NCBI GenBank assembly: GCA_018985225.1
Contig: JADGIF010000206.1
Coordinates: forward strand, 1 to 14,728
Length of the DNA: 14,728 bases
Direction: 5' to 3'
Source of the DNA: Amoeboradix gromovi
Taxonomy: Eukaryota > Sanchytriomycota > Sanchytriomycetes > Sanchytriales > Sanchytriaceae
Shown: positions 7,522-14,559 of the stretch, one piece after another
Position numbering within the stretch: the first letter of the stretch is position 1
Layout of the letters: every line of letters starts with the position of its first letter
Notes under the pieces: model-generated
What the model was told of the DNA's origin: nothing
Databases searched by the model: none
The model's input: only the letters and a program-made list of their open reading frames with translations
Program-made: the position numbers and the translations under genes

Positions 7522-8266
7522 AGCATCTTAATTATCAGATTTTAGGTAAGACATACTATAAAAACGAGACACTTTTTAAAGTAAATCTCTCAAATAACAG
7601 ACCCCGTAAAGCAAAAGTATCTCGTAATATATTGGCTACATTCTTGGGTGATACTTAGCTTCTATTTGTTTCCCATCTTGTCAAACGTTAGTATTCCATA
7701 GACTTTCTGTGCCAGAAGATGGGTATAACTCACATTCACATTTCTATATGCAACCACATCGCACTAAACACGCTGCTCTAACCCTTGACTTATTTGTTAT
7801 TACTGGATGCTCTTTAATTGCAATCATTACCATGATTGCAAAAGCCATACTTGCACCTTCAAAATTGAGAACAAAAGAGAGCAGTGTCTCTCTACCAATT
7901 CACAAACTATGTTCTTTATTGGAATACAGCAAATCCTGCTCATAAAGCCCAAAACCATAGTAAATCATACATTGGTCTTCGTTATCTTTTCTATTCATCT
8001 TAGTCGATGAAAAATCTTCCGAGACCAGTCTTAAACATCGAGTCAGCATATGATGAGCTTTCTGATGCTAATGACGATTTTGCTCATATTGTAATGGTCT
8101 GATAGAACTTATAGCTAAGAGTTTTGAATACCTTTTTTGAATTGATTTGCAAATCTTATGACATCGCTGCTTGTAGTTTTCTTAAGGTCTGTATTTATAG
8201 TGCATGTTCCATTTCACCATTATATCAACCCAGGTACAAATTACTCCTCGAAACATCTTACCCACA
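7522..8266. other. Interval of about 745 bases between DPH3 and the hydrolase pair
   Basis: Contains the doubtful membrane frame at 7652-7945. It also holds a 14-residue ATG frame at 8050-8094 that is entirely hydrophobic (MMSFLMLMTILLIL) and followed by a GTAATG splice-donor-like site; that could be a leader-peptide exon or chance. An upstream in-frame ATG for hydrolase 1 lies at 8204. It presumably also holds the hydrolase promoter. Nothing else convincing is seen. Confidence 0.5.
7748..7945 (+). CDS. Possible small membrane protein or exon (doubtful)
   Basis: The plus frame is open from 7652 to 7945 (98 codons), and its first ATG gives 65 residues. A hydrophobic segment (LFVITGCSLIAIITMIAKAIL) could be a transmembrane helix; the rest is Lys/Ser/Cys-rich with no known motif. 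A second frame (7807-8010) overlaps and is also open, so this could be a frameshifted relic or an exon of a gene with other short introns. No homolog is recognised. Confidence 0.25.
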   Translation: MQPHRTKHAALTLDLFVITGCSLIAIITMIAKAILAPSKLRTKESSVSLPIHKLCSLLEYSKSCS

Positions 8267-9076
8267 ATGCTATTTCTGGTAGTCTTTTCCCTCATCATCC
8301 AGTTTAACAAGCTGACTACACTGACCGTTAAAGGAAAGCATAGGCAGGTATATTGCGCGACGAAGGGGAAAACAAATAGGCATGCAAAACTAATTTATTT
8401 CTTTCATGGGGCCAACGAAAATTACGCCAAGTTTTTGAGTTCTTATTGGTATAGTATTATTCCTGAAAACACTATAGTGTGCGCACCAAAAAGCGAAATT
8501 GGACCTGGGTATTTTGAGTGGCATTTGGTGCTAACTGATAAGAAGGATGACTTATACCTTATGGATTCTATTAGGCATGATCTTAAAGAAAAGTTCGACC
8601 TAAATCATATACATCTAATGGGTTTTAGTGCAGGTGGTATACATGCTGCACACTCTGCATTTCTAAGAAGCTACTATTTGAAGTCAGTGGTAATATTCTC
8701 TGGGGGATTCATACTGCAGCAGAGTTATAATGTGACCAATATGACTCCTAGTTTAATATACAACGGTGGAAGTAATGATTCAGTGGCAATAGTTAGTTTT
8801 CTGACTGCAGGAAATCGGTTTATTTCGGAAGCCATGTGCCACAATGCAAGAGTGTATGCCTGCAGTCATAATGAAGGGCATAAAATACCCCACTTGGCTG
8901 CAAAGGATGCTTTGGCTTTTATAAATAGTGATCCAACTAAGAATGTTAGATTGAGTAGCAATTGTTTTTTAAAACAGAGTTCAATAAGAGCCAATAGTGA
9001 GATGCTCAAGCATACTAATACAAGCAGCGGTGTCAATTCTTTGCTGTTGCATTGTTTAATAAGCCTTTTCTTTTAA
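8267..9076 (+). CDS. Secreted, GPI-type alpha/beta hydrolase (esterase/PHB-depolymerase-like), copy 1
   Basis: 269 residues from the ATG at 8267, chosen because it places a signal peptide (MLFLVVFSLIIQF) at the N-terminus; an ATG at 8204 would add 21 unhydrophobic residues. The body is an alpha/beta hydrolase: an oxyanion-type FFHGANENY, nucleophile Ser121 in MGFSAGGIH (GxSxG), candidate acid Asp171 in YNGGSND and His205 in NEGHKIP. The overall pattern resembles the small secreted Esterase_PHB/LpqC serine esterases; the substrate is unknown. Cysteines just before the histidine (ACSH) and in the tail (SNCF) are conserved in copy 2. The C-terminus NTSSGVNSLLLHCLISLFF has a GPI-signal layout. 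Copy 2 starts 32 bases downstream. Confidence 0.85.
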   Translation: MLFLVVFSLIIQFNKLTTLTVKGKHRQVYCATKGKTNRHAKLIYFFHGANENYAKFLSSYWYSIIPENTIVCAPKSEIGPGYFEWHLVLTDKKDDLYLMDSIRHDLKEKFDLNHIHLMGFSAGGIHAAHSAFLRSYYLKSVVIFSGGFILQQSYNVTNMTPSLIYNGGSNDSVAIVSFLTAGNRFISEAMCHNARVYACSHNEGHKIPHLAAKDALAFINSDPTKNVRLSSNCFLKQSSIRANSEMLKHTNTSSGVNSLLLHCLISLFF

Positions 9077-9108
9077 ATATTTTTTCGGCGTACCGTCGTC
9101 AACGCTCG

Positions 9109-9903
9109 ATGATTTATATCACTGTTCAAATTATTTTTGCTTTTTTAGCAAATCAGTCAAACAAAATAAAAGTAAACAACGTAGATAGGTCATACTACGT
9201 TGCCCAAAAAGGTAACCCTACGACTCTTATAGTTTACTGGCATCGCACAGGTGGTACTAGTGATGAATTTTTGGTTCAACCTTGGTATACATTGATGACT
9301 GATGCGCTAGTAGCTTCCCCCGATAGTATTCTAACCGCCTCTCGATTTGAATGGTACCTGGTAAGCAGTACGGATTTATCAGATGTTAACTTATTTGACT
9401 CGATTCTTTCAGAAATCAAAGTTGACAAAGTCTATGTCGCAGGATTTTCTGCTGGAGGAATTATGGCATCATACTTAGCTTTTTTGCGGGCAGATAAAAT
9501 TCTGAAGGCTGGGATAATGTCCGGCGGCTTTACATATTCGCAAAATTACAACAATGTACAAAGCATCCCAAAAGTTCTAATTTATAGTGGCGGCCCAACA
9601 GATGTAATAGCTATCACTAACTTTACAGTAAGTACAAATATATTTTTAGAGAGTGTCAAATATACCAATTCAGACATCTACGTATGCGCTCATAAAGAAG
9701 GGCACACTATTGCACCGGTGGAAGCTGGGGATATTTATTATTTTTTTGCAGATCAACCTGGGAATATCAGCAAATCTTGCACAAGTTATTCCTTTAAATA
9801 TTCAATCAAGCCGAAACAAACAAGTGATGCCTCTGAGTGGAGTGAATATTTTATGTTTTACATTCTGCTGCCTTTAATGTTCTTTGCGGATCATCCGTTT
9901 TAA
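9109..9903 (+). CDS. Secreted, GPI-type alpha/beta hydrolase (esterase/PHB-depolymerase-like), copy 2
   Basis: 264 residues from the ATG at 9109; the frame extends upstream but only to a TTG. The signal peptide is MIYITVQIIFAFLA. It is a paralog of the preceding gene, with roughly a third of residues identical by eye over the full length, so the duplication is old. The triad appears intact: Ser114 in AGFSAGGIM, Asp165 in YSGGPTD and His199 in KEGHTIAP. The oxyanion segment is changed from HGAN to YWHRTGGTSDEF, which might alter substrate or activity. The tail ends in a hydrophobic run (YFMFYILLPLMFF) after polar residues, GPI-like but with five residues beyond it. The two genes may be co-transcribed, given the 32-base gap. 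Confidence 0.85.
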   Translation: MIYITVQIIFAFLANQSNKIKVNNVDRSYYVAQKGNPTTLIVYWHRTGGTSDEFLVQPWYTLMTDALVASPDSILTASRFEWYLVSSTDLSDVNLFDSILSEIKVDKVYVAGFSAGGIMASYLAFLRADKILKAGIMSGGFTYSQNYNNVQSIPKVLIYSGGPTDVIAITNFTVSTNIFLESVKYTNSDIYVCAHKEGHTIAPVEAGDIYYFFADQPGNISKSCTSYSFKYSIKPKQTSDASEWSEYFMFYILLPLMFFADHPF

Positions 9904-9945
9904 TAAATCATTTATATCAATTCTCTCCTTGACGCTTCAAATTTT

Positions 9946-10182
9946 ATGGCACCCCATTTTCTTACAAACTTTACACCAGATAGTGCTATAGAAAGATGGG
10001 TAGCATTTAGAGACGGATTTGATCATTATTTCAGGTGGAACTCATCAAATGCTAGATATATTTTAAGCAGAGTAATAGTAATTCCTGGAATAATGGGTTA
10101 CCTATTTTACCACGAAAACAGAAGATTCAATCCGTGGAATGATGTGAGAAATCGCTTAAATAAAGAATATTTGGAGGCTTAA
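9946..10182 (+). CDS. Small single-pass protein, possibly a mitochondrial inner-membrane subunit
   Basis: 78 residues, starting 42 bases after hydrolase 2. A polar, aromatic-rich N-terminus (WVAFRDGFDHYFRW) leads into one hydrophobic segment (about 41-58, ILSRVIVIPGIMGYLFY) and a charged C-terminus. The size and layout (short, single helix, Trp/Arg/Phe-rich ends) recall accessory subunits of respiratory or ATP synthase complexes, but that is only a resemblance of architecture. Its stop codon directly abuts the stop of the convergent gene. No family is recognised with confidence. Confidence 0.65.
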   Translation: MAPHFLTNFTPDSAIERWVAFRDGFDHYFRWNSSNARYILSRVIVIPGIMGYLFYHENRRFNPWNDVRNRLNKEYLEA

Positions 10183-10626
10183 TTAATCGTTTATTGACGT
10201 GTACTGGCTAGCAGGAGTATCCGTTTTGTCTTCAGGTTTTGATGTATGCGATTCAGAATCAATTACCTGACCCTCCCTTAAAATCTTTCTCTTCCGATAA
10301 TATTCGGCTTTCGGCTGTGGATCTAACACGCCAGGCTTTCTTCCAATTGATTTGTATTTTTTGGTTCTATTGCCAAACTCTTTTGCAGACTCCTCTTTAA
10401 TGGTCAACGGCTCTCCCTCTACGCAGACTCTGTTGCCCTTTCTAGGTTCAAATAAAGTGCTGTGTTCAGCTTGTCCATAAAACGTGTACATCGTAAATGT
10501 AGCACTCTGAATTGTTTTTTTTAAATCCGAAATGAGGGACATGCTCTGTGAAAGTATGTATACTGGGGTAAAGCGGACGGCAAAAAGAAAAAACATTTTC
10601 GGAGGTTGTGTGTACAAAATTGTCAT
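10183..10626 (-). CDS. Hypothetical small basic protein
   Basis: 147 residues from the ATG at 10626, or 119 from Met29. The first 28 residues are hydrophobic (MFFLFAVRFTPVYILSQ) and could target a membrane or mitochondrion. An in-frame 18-base stretch beginning GTATAC and ending CACAG just before Met29 could also be an intron removed without changing frame. The rest is basic, with segments such as FEPRKGNRVCVEGEPLT and KAEYYRKRKILREG, and a polar tail. I do not recognise it; a mitochondrial ribosomal or complex subunit is possible but unsupported. It is the last of five minus-strand genes and lies 36 bases after its neighbour. Confidence 0.6.
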   Translation of the reverse strand: MTILYTQPPKMFFLFAVRFTPVYILSQSMSLISDLKKTIQSATFTMYTFYGQAEHSTLFEPRKGNRVCVEGEPLTIKEESAKEFGNRTKKYKSIGRKPGVLDPQPKAEYYRKRKILREGQVIDSESHTSKPEDKTDTPASQYTSIND

Positions 10627-10662
10627 TTTCCAAGCAAGGCAATTCGATTATAAATCTACAAT

Positions 10663-11439
10663 TTATTCATCGGAAAGTTCGTCGGAGTAAACATCTTTGA
10701 CCTCTTGCCTTCTCGCTCTTCGTCTAGGTCGATTCGTTCGGCTAAATTCATCATTCCTAGGCAATTCATCTTCAGAATAAACATCTTCTTTTTCGACTCT
10801 TTCTCTTCTTTGTCTTTTGTAACCTCTTCTGGATTTTTCAGGCTTGTACTGGACATGCTGTCGAATTAAATTGATGTCTTGATCAATTTCTATCTGCTTC
10901 ATTCTCTCTCCAGGCTTTGAAAGCGCCTTCTTTTTGTGCATACTCAACTTTTCTAAGATTTCTTCCGGGGATTCAGCACTATTTAGCAGCATCTTGGTAT
11001 AAGGAAGAGTAGTGTCCTTGGAGTTTCTACTTTGGTCTTTCCTATTAAAAGAAGTAACCGTGTTCTGGTCTTTATCTTTGTCTAGAACCCTTTTCCGCTC
11101 GTTCAAAACTTCCATAAATGTTCCGAATATTGACTCTGAAAGTTTGATGAAATCGGAGTGAATTAAACTGTTCATTTGTTCGTGTGAGTCGATTGCCTCG
11201 CTTTTGACACTCTCATAGTATTCTTCCAGTTCCTTGATTTCCTCGTTGCGGTGCTGGTTCAAGAGCTCCTCATAATAAGCCAAGAGTGTATGTTTGTTTT
11301 GTGCCAATAGATTCAATTCCTCTTCTAAAACTTTGAGCTCCTTTTGATGATGATCTTCCTTTCTTAACTTCTTAACTTCATCAGACACCTGCCAATAACG
11401 TTTTTCAGAATCTTTAATTCCAAGATTACTCCCACTCAT
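10663..11439 (-). CDS. Coiled-coil protein with Arg-rich, acidic-patch tail (probably nuclear)
   Basis: 258 residues from the ATG at 11439; the frame runs further upstream but only to a GTG. Residues about 10-90 are strongly helical and Glu/Lys/Leu-rich (ELKVLEEELNLL, EIKELEEYYESVK), consistent with a coiled coil. A linker with several Ser/Asn/Asp residues follows. The last third is very basic (KSRRGYKRQRRERV, RPRRRARRQ) and contains an approximate repeat of an acidic element: DVYSEDEL, then DVYSDELSDE at the end. The basic tracts look like nuclear-localisation signals. A chromatin or RNA role is inferred from composition; no domain family is identified. Confidence 0.7.
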   Translation of the reverse strand: MSGSNLGIKDSEKRYWQVSDEVKKLRKEDHHQKELKVLEEELNLLAQNKHTLLAYYEELLNQHRNEEIKELEEYYESVKSEAIDSHEQMNSLIHSDFIKLSESIFGTFMEVLNERKRVLDKDKDQNTVTSFNRKDQSRNSKDTTLPYTKMLLNSAESPEEILEKLSMHKKKALSKPGERMKQIEIDQDINLIRQHVQYKPEKSRRGYKRQRRERVEKEDVYSEDELPRNDEFSRTNRPRRRARRQEVKDVYSDELSDE

Positions 11440-11569
11440 GATGTTAGGCGTTTCAGAAGGGATTTGCAACACTACGAAACATAGAACAATACAAGGCTAG
11501 TTGTATTAATGGAAGCAAAATTGTAGATCTTTAACATAATATTTGAATAGATAGAATGGTTTTACTTGA

Positions 11570-12707
11570 TTAGCTAGATTTCGGATGAGTTAAATCCTGT
11601 CCCATAATACTAGACAAGTTGGAGGAGTATCTTTTGTAATGGCTGTGCCTAGATGAATGGAATGAGACTAGTGCTGCAATCGCTCCAACAAAAAATGCAC
11701 CAAATATAAATCCGATAAAACTATAGTCAACTGGTGCTTCATTAGCGTCTATCGTTTTCGAGTTCTGGGATGTTTTATCTATGTTAAACAAAAATACATG
11801 GACTAGATATAGAATATATGTTAAAACAATTCCCTAGTGGATAAGAAGTAAAAAATTGTTTGTCGGTAAATGCCATCGATTTTCCAAACCCTGTGTTGGC
11901 AGTCCCATAAAGTTGTTCCAACGTGTAATATGGAATTCCGTCTTTAGGTTTAAGAAACCTGGACTCTTCTGAAAACGATTGGCCAGGTAAGTTTCTGCTT
12001 AATATTGTCACTAGTGGTTTATCGGGGTCCGATATGGATAAAAATTGTCCGTCTCTTGAAGTCGATATGTGCTGTCCACTAATTGGTATTGTTTCCCTCT
12101 TCTTCAAAGACGCTTTATCATGAAGTGCTATTTTGTCATTGTACTGTATCACAAGGTAAGCATCATTTATTACGGCATTTATATTGCCACTTATGGAAAC
12201 AGAAGCACTCCGCACTAATTTATCTAGACTTACAGTGAAAAGTGTAAGCTCGGAGCCTAAAGTATAGATATTGGCGTGTACATCACATACAAGATACTTA
12301 GCAACTATCGGAGAGTAATCTACAGGAACTAAGACGCCTTCATTGATTTTAAATATTCGCAATGAGCCATTAGACAAAACTGTTACATATGAACCACACA
12401 TTTGTACGTCTTCAAATTCTAAACCAAAGTTGTACCAGTTCGATTGATAAACGGAAACTGAGTTGCAATCTTTCGATGTAATTACTATATCATTTCCGGA
12501 GGAAGACATAGTGTATCCAAAAAAGCCAACGCAAGGTCCATCACGATGACCCATTATAGAAAAATCGGAATTATATTGCCAAATTGTATTTTCTACAAAG
12601 GGAGACGAAACAATAACAGTATTATTTTGGAGCGTTTCGATATTCCAGCCAAATAAACCATTATTCGTTGGTATGGTTGAGCAAGAATTTTTTAAGAGTT
12701 TGAACAT
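11570..12707 (-). CDS. FG-GAP/beta-propeller protein with C-terminal membrane helix (spliced)
   Basis: Two exons (12707-11828 and 11802-11570) joined across a 25-base intron give 370 residues; unspliced, the frame stops just before the membrane segment. The N-terminal 290 residues look like a beta-propeller, with FG-GAP-like starts (LFGWNIET, FFGYTMSSSGNDIVITS, GFGKSMAFTD) and many alternating beta-strand segments. The second exon carries a helix (FIGFIFGAFFVGAIAALVSF) and a Ser/His/Lys-rich tail. No N-terminal signal peptide is visible and only 40 bases separate it from the upstream gene, so either targeting uses the C-terminal helix or the start lies elsewhere. It is distinct from the ITFG1-like gene at the other end. 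Function unknown. Confidence 0.75.
11803..11827 (-). other. 25-base intron in the propeller gene
   Basis: On the minus strand it begins GTTTTAAC and ends ATCTAG. Removal shifts the frame by one and links the propeller frame to the frame containing the transmembrane helix, bypassing the stop at 11784-11786. The junction codon becomes TTC (Phe). Confidence 0.8.
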
Positions 12708-12747
12708 AATGAAACTCTAATGCGACGACATTCTTAACAAAAATAAT

Positions 12748-13539
12748 TTATTTTAACAATTTCTTAAGCTTGTCGGCTGGCGCGCCTCTTTTAGAAAATG
12801 TTGCATTAGTGGCCTTTTTAGTGTCAGAATCCACATCAATCTTTCTCTTTTTGAAATTTGTTGGAATATCAACAGAAAGAAGTGATTCACGCTTTTGCGG
12901 TGTTTCTGGTATGAAATCTGATGACGGTTCTCTGACTATAGTCTTTTTAGCAGCTCTTTTTCTATTAGCTTTTGCAGTTGGTTTCACTGTGGTTTTTGAT
13001 GCTGCTTTGACCTTTGGCTTTGCTGCTGTAGTTCTAGTCTTTCTTGAAGTAGCGGGCTTAACTTCCCTATCAGTTGTTTTCTCCAAATTAAGTTTCCTTT
13101 CCATAATTTCATTCTCTACAAGTTTTTTAGTGTTAATACTTGGGGATGCTGCTGTGTCCTGCAATTCGCGATCAGCAGAAGTAACACTTTGTCGTTTTTG
13201 AGCCACAAGCTCATCTGTCTGCATGTATTGATCTTTGGTATCAGTTTCTGCTTGCAGTATTTGGTCTTTCCTAAAGAGCTCCTGCTGAACATATTGATCT
13301 TTTACATTAACTTCTGTCTGCACGGTATGGTCATAAGTGCTTACCGCATCATTTGTCATTATACCAAACTCAACCATATTTGCTTTGGGTCTTTTCAAGA
13401 CAATTTTGGATTTGTTTTCTTTGATATAGTCTTGGACATACTTGGATAACTTGCTGTTCTCAAAGAACATTTGCTCAAATGTCACCTTCTTTAGTCCTGA
13501 TGGCATATCTTTAAAAAGCCTTTGTAAATGAGCAGACAT
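12748..13539 (-). CDS. Basic Lys/Ala-rich, probably nuclear protein with four 11-residue repeats
   Basis: 263 residues. Residues 66-109 are four tandem 11-residue units ending VQTE, VQQE, LQAE and MQTD, three of them containing KDQ. Residues 160-200 are histone-H1-like (KPKVKAASKTTVKP, NRKRAAKK), and further basic clusters (KKRKIDV, KLKKLLK) follow. The N-terminus is a helical segment. There is no enzyme domain. The repeat ends resemble the (V/I/T)QT(D/E) core bound by LC8 dynein light chains, which often occurs in tandem; this is inference. It sits 30 bases downstream of prohibitin and 40 bases upstream of the propeller gene on the same strand. Confidence 0.75.
   Translation of the reverse strand: MSAHLQRLFKDMPSGLKKVTFEQMFFENSKLSKYVQDYIKENKSKIVLKRPKANMVEFGIMTNDAVSTYDHTVQTEVNVKDQYVQQELFRKDQILQAETDTKDQYMQTDELVAQKRQSVTSADRELQDTAASPSINTKKLVENEIMERKLNLEKTTDREVKPATSRKTRTTAAKPKVKAASKTTVKPTAKANRKRAAKKTIVREPSSDFIPETPQKRESLLSVDIPTNFKKRKIDVDSDTKKATNATFSKRGAPADKLKKLLK
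13213..13344 (-). repeat. Four tandem 33-base coding repeats (11 residues each)
   Basis: Units at residues 66-76, 77-87, 88-98 and 99-109 share the pattern xxx(K/Y)D(Q/H)x(V/L/M)Q(T/Q/A)(E/D). There are no length differences between units, and the first is the most diverged in its middle. Confidence 0.75.
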
Positions 13540-13569
13540 TTTGTGTTACTTGGAGATAAATTTATTTAT

Positions 13570-14417
13570 TCAAATTCCTTTTAAGTTCATTAACAGACTC
13601 GATTTGTCACCAGCAGGAAGAAAAGTAACATTTGAGGATTTTGATAGTGTTTCGGCAATTGCTTTGCTTGTATCTATCATCCTAAGTTGGACAAGACCAT
13701 CCCCAGCCTTTTCTAACGCTGAGCTAATTAAAGTTGCCGCTTCTGCCTCACCTTCAGCTCTCACGATATTAGCCAGCTTCTCTTGCTCCGCTTTCTCCAC
13801 TATGAATTTCGCTCTTTCCTAAATGAATTATTAAATACCGCATCCTGCTGCGCAATTTGCTTTTGTTCCACAGCTTCGGTAAACTCTTTTCCGAATACCA
13901 TATGAGTAATGGAGACGTCTTCTAAAACTATAGAGAATTCTTTGGCTCTTTCCATAAGTTGCACTCTGATTTGTTCAGATACATCTTCTCTTTGGGTAAT
14001 CAACTGGCTACAATCAAACTGCGCAACCACAGATTTAAGGACTTCGTTACCAATGGAAGGTAGGACTCTTTCATTGTAATCAGTTCCCAAGGTTTGATAA
14101 ATGACGGGCAGTCTTTCCTCAATAGGTCTATGTAACACTCGCAGTGACAAACTGACATTTTGAAGGTCTCTACTCCCAGTAACTGTAGATATTGTTCTAG
14201 CTTGAATTTTTGCATCAAATAAAACCACTTTTTGCAGTATTGGGATGATGAAATGGGTGCCTTCATATGTGATATCTGGCAGTACACCTCGCAGCCTATC
14301 AAATTTAACTGCTCTGTATCCCGCAGGTACATCGTATATACTAAGCTGCACTGCGCTAAAAGTAGCGCCAGCTACTACTGCCAACTTACCAAAAGAATCC
14401 AAAAATCTTGCAGACAT
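13570..14417 (-). CDS. PHB1: Prohibitin 1
   Basis: Two exons (14417-13839 and 13818-13570) give 275 residues, the usual length for prohibitin 1. Prohibitins form ring complexes with prohibitin 2 in the mitochondrial inner membrane and support protease control, cristae and respiratory complexes. Family marks include the short N-terminal hydrophobic anchor, YDVPAGYRAVKFDR, EGTHFIIPI, SVVAQFDCSQLITQRE, and EAVEQKQIAQQDA joined by splicing to ERAKFIVEKAEQEK. The C-terminal coiled coil follows. Without splicing the frame stops after about 205 residues. It is first in a run of five same-strand genes spaced 30 to 130 bases apart, which suggests shared regulation or simple compaction. Confidence 0.97.
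13819..13838 (-). other. 20-base intron in prohibitin
   Basis: On the minus strand it begins GTATTTAATA and ends TTCATTTAG. It falls between codons, after QQDA and before ERAKF. Removal exactly restores the conserved prohibitin sequence, so this is the best-supported intron in the window. Confidence 0.95.
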
Positions 14418-14559
14418 GTTTTCTCCGTTGGCGTGAAAGTGAAAAAGACAAAAAATAAACTCTCAATATCGTAGGACTTCTTTTTATTGGTAGTGGTATT
14501 TTGTCACCATTCAACACTTTGCAGATCTACGACTCAGAGCAATTTTATCGCATCAGAAT
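14418..14559. promoter_or_regulatory. Divergent intergenic region between prohibitin and the right-edge frame
   Basis: 142 bases separate the prohibitin ATG (minus) from the possible start of the next plus-strand gene. AT-rich at the prohibitin side. No specific element is recognised; it presumably carries the promoter of one or both genes. Confidence 0.35.

Noticed and set aside
8204-8266. Earlier ATG for hydrolase 1
   Set aside because: It would place 21 mostly polar residues before a clear signal peptide; kept only as an alternative.
9052-9108. N-terminal extension of hydrolase 2 overlapping hydrolase 1
   Set aside because: The extension starts at TTG and would bury the signal peptide; the ATG at 9109 fits a secreted protein.
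11570-11791. Separate 73-residue gene for the membrane helix
   Set aside because: It starts only at TTG and is better explained as the second exon of the propeller gene across a 25-base intron.
12770-13201. A 143-codon plus-strand frame with hydrophobic stretches
   Set aside because: It is antisense to the Lys/Ala-rich basic gene; Lys and Ala codons read backwards give Leu, Phe, Val and Ala, which explains its composition, and it begins at TTG.
13570-13800. Separate small gene at the prohibitin C-terminus
   Set aside because: It is the second prohibitin exon; its apparent start is a GTG codon inside the conserved FIVEKAEQ sequence.
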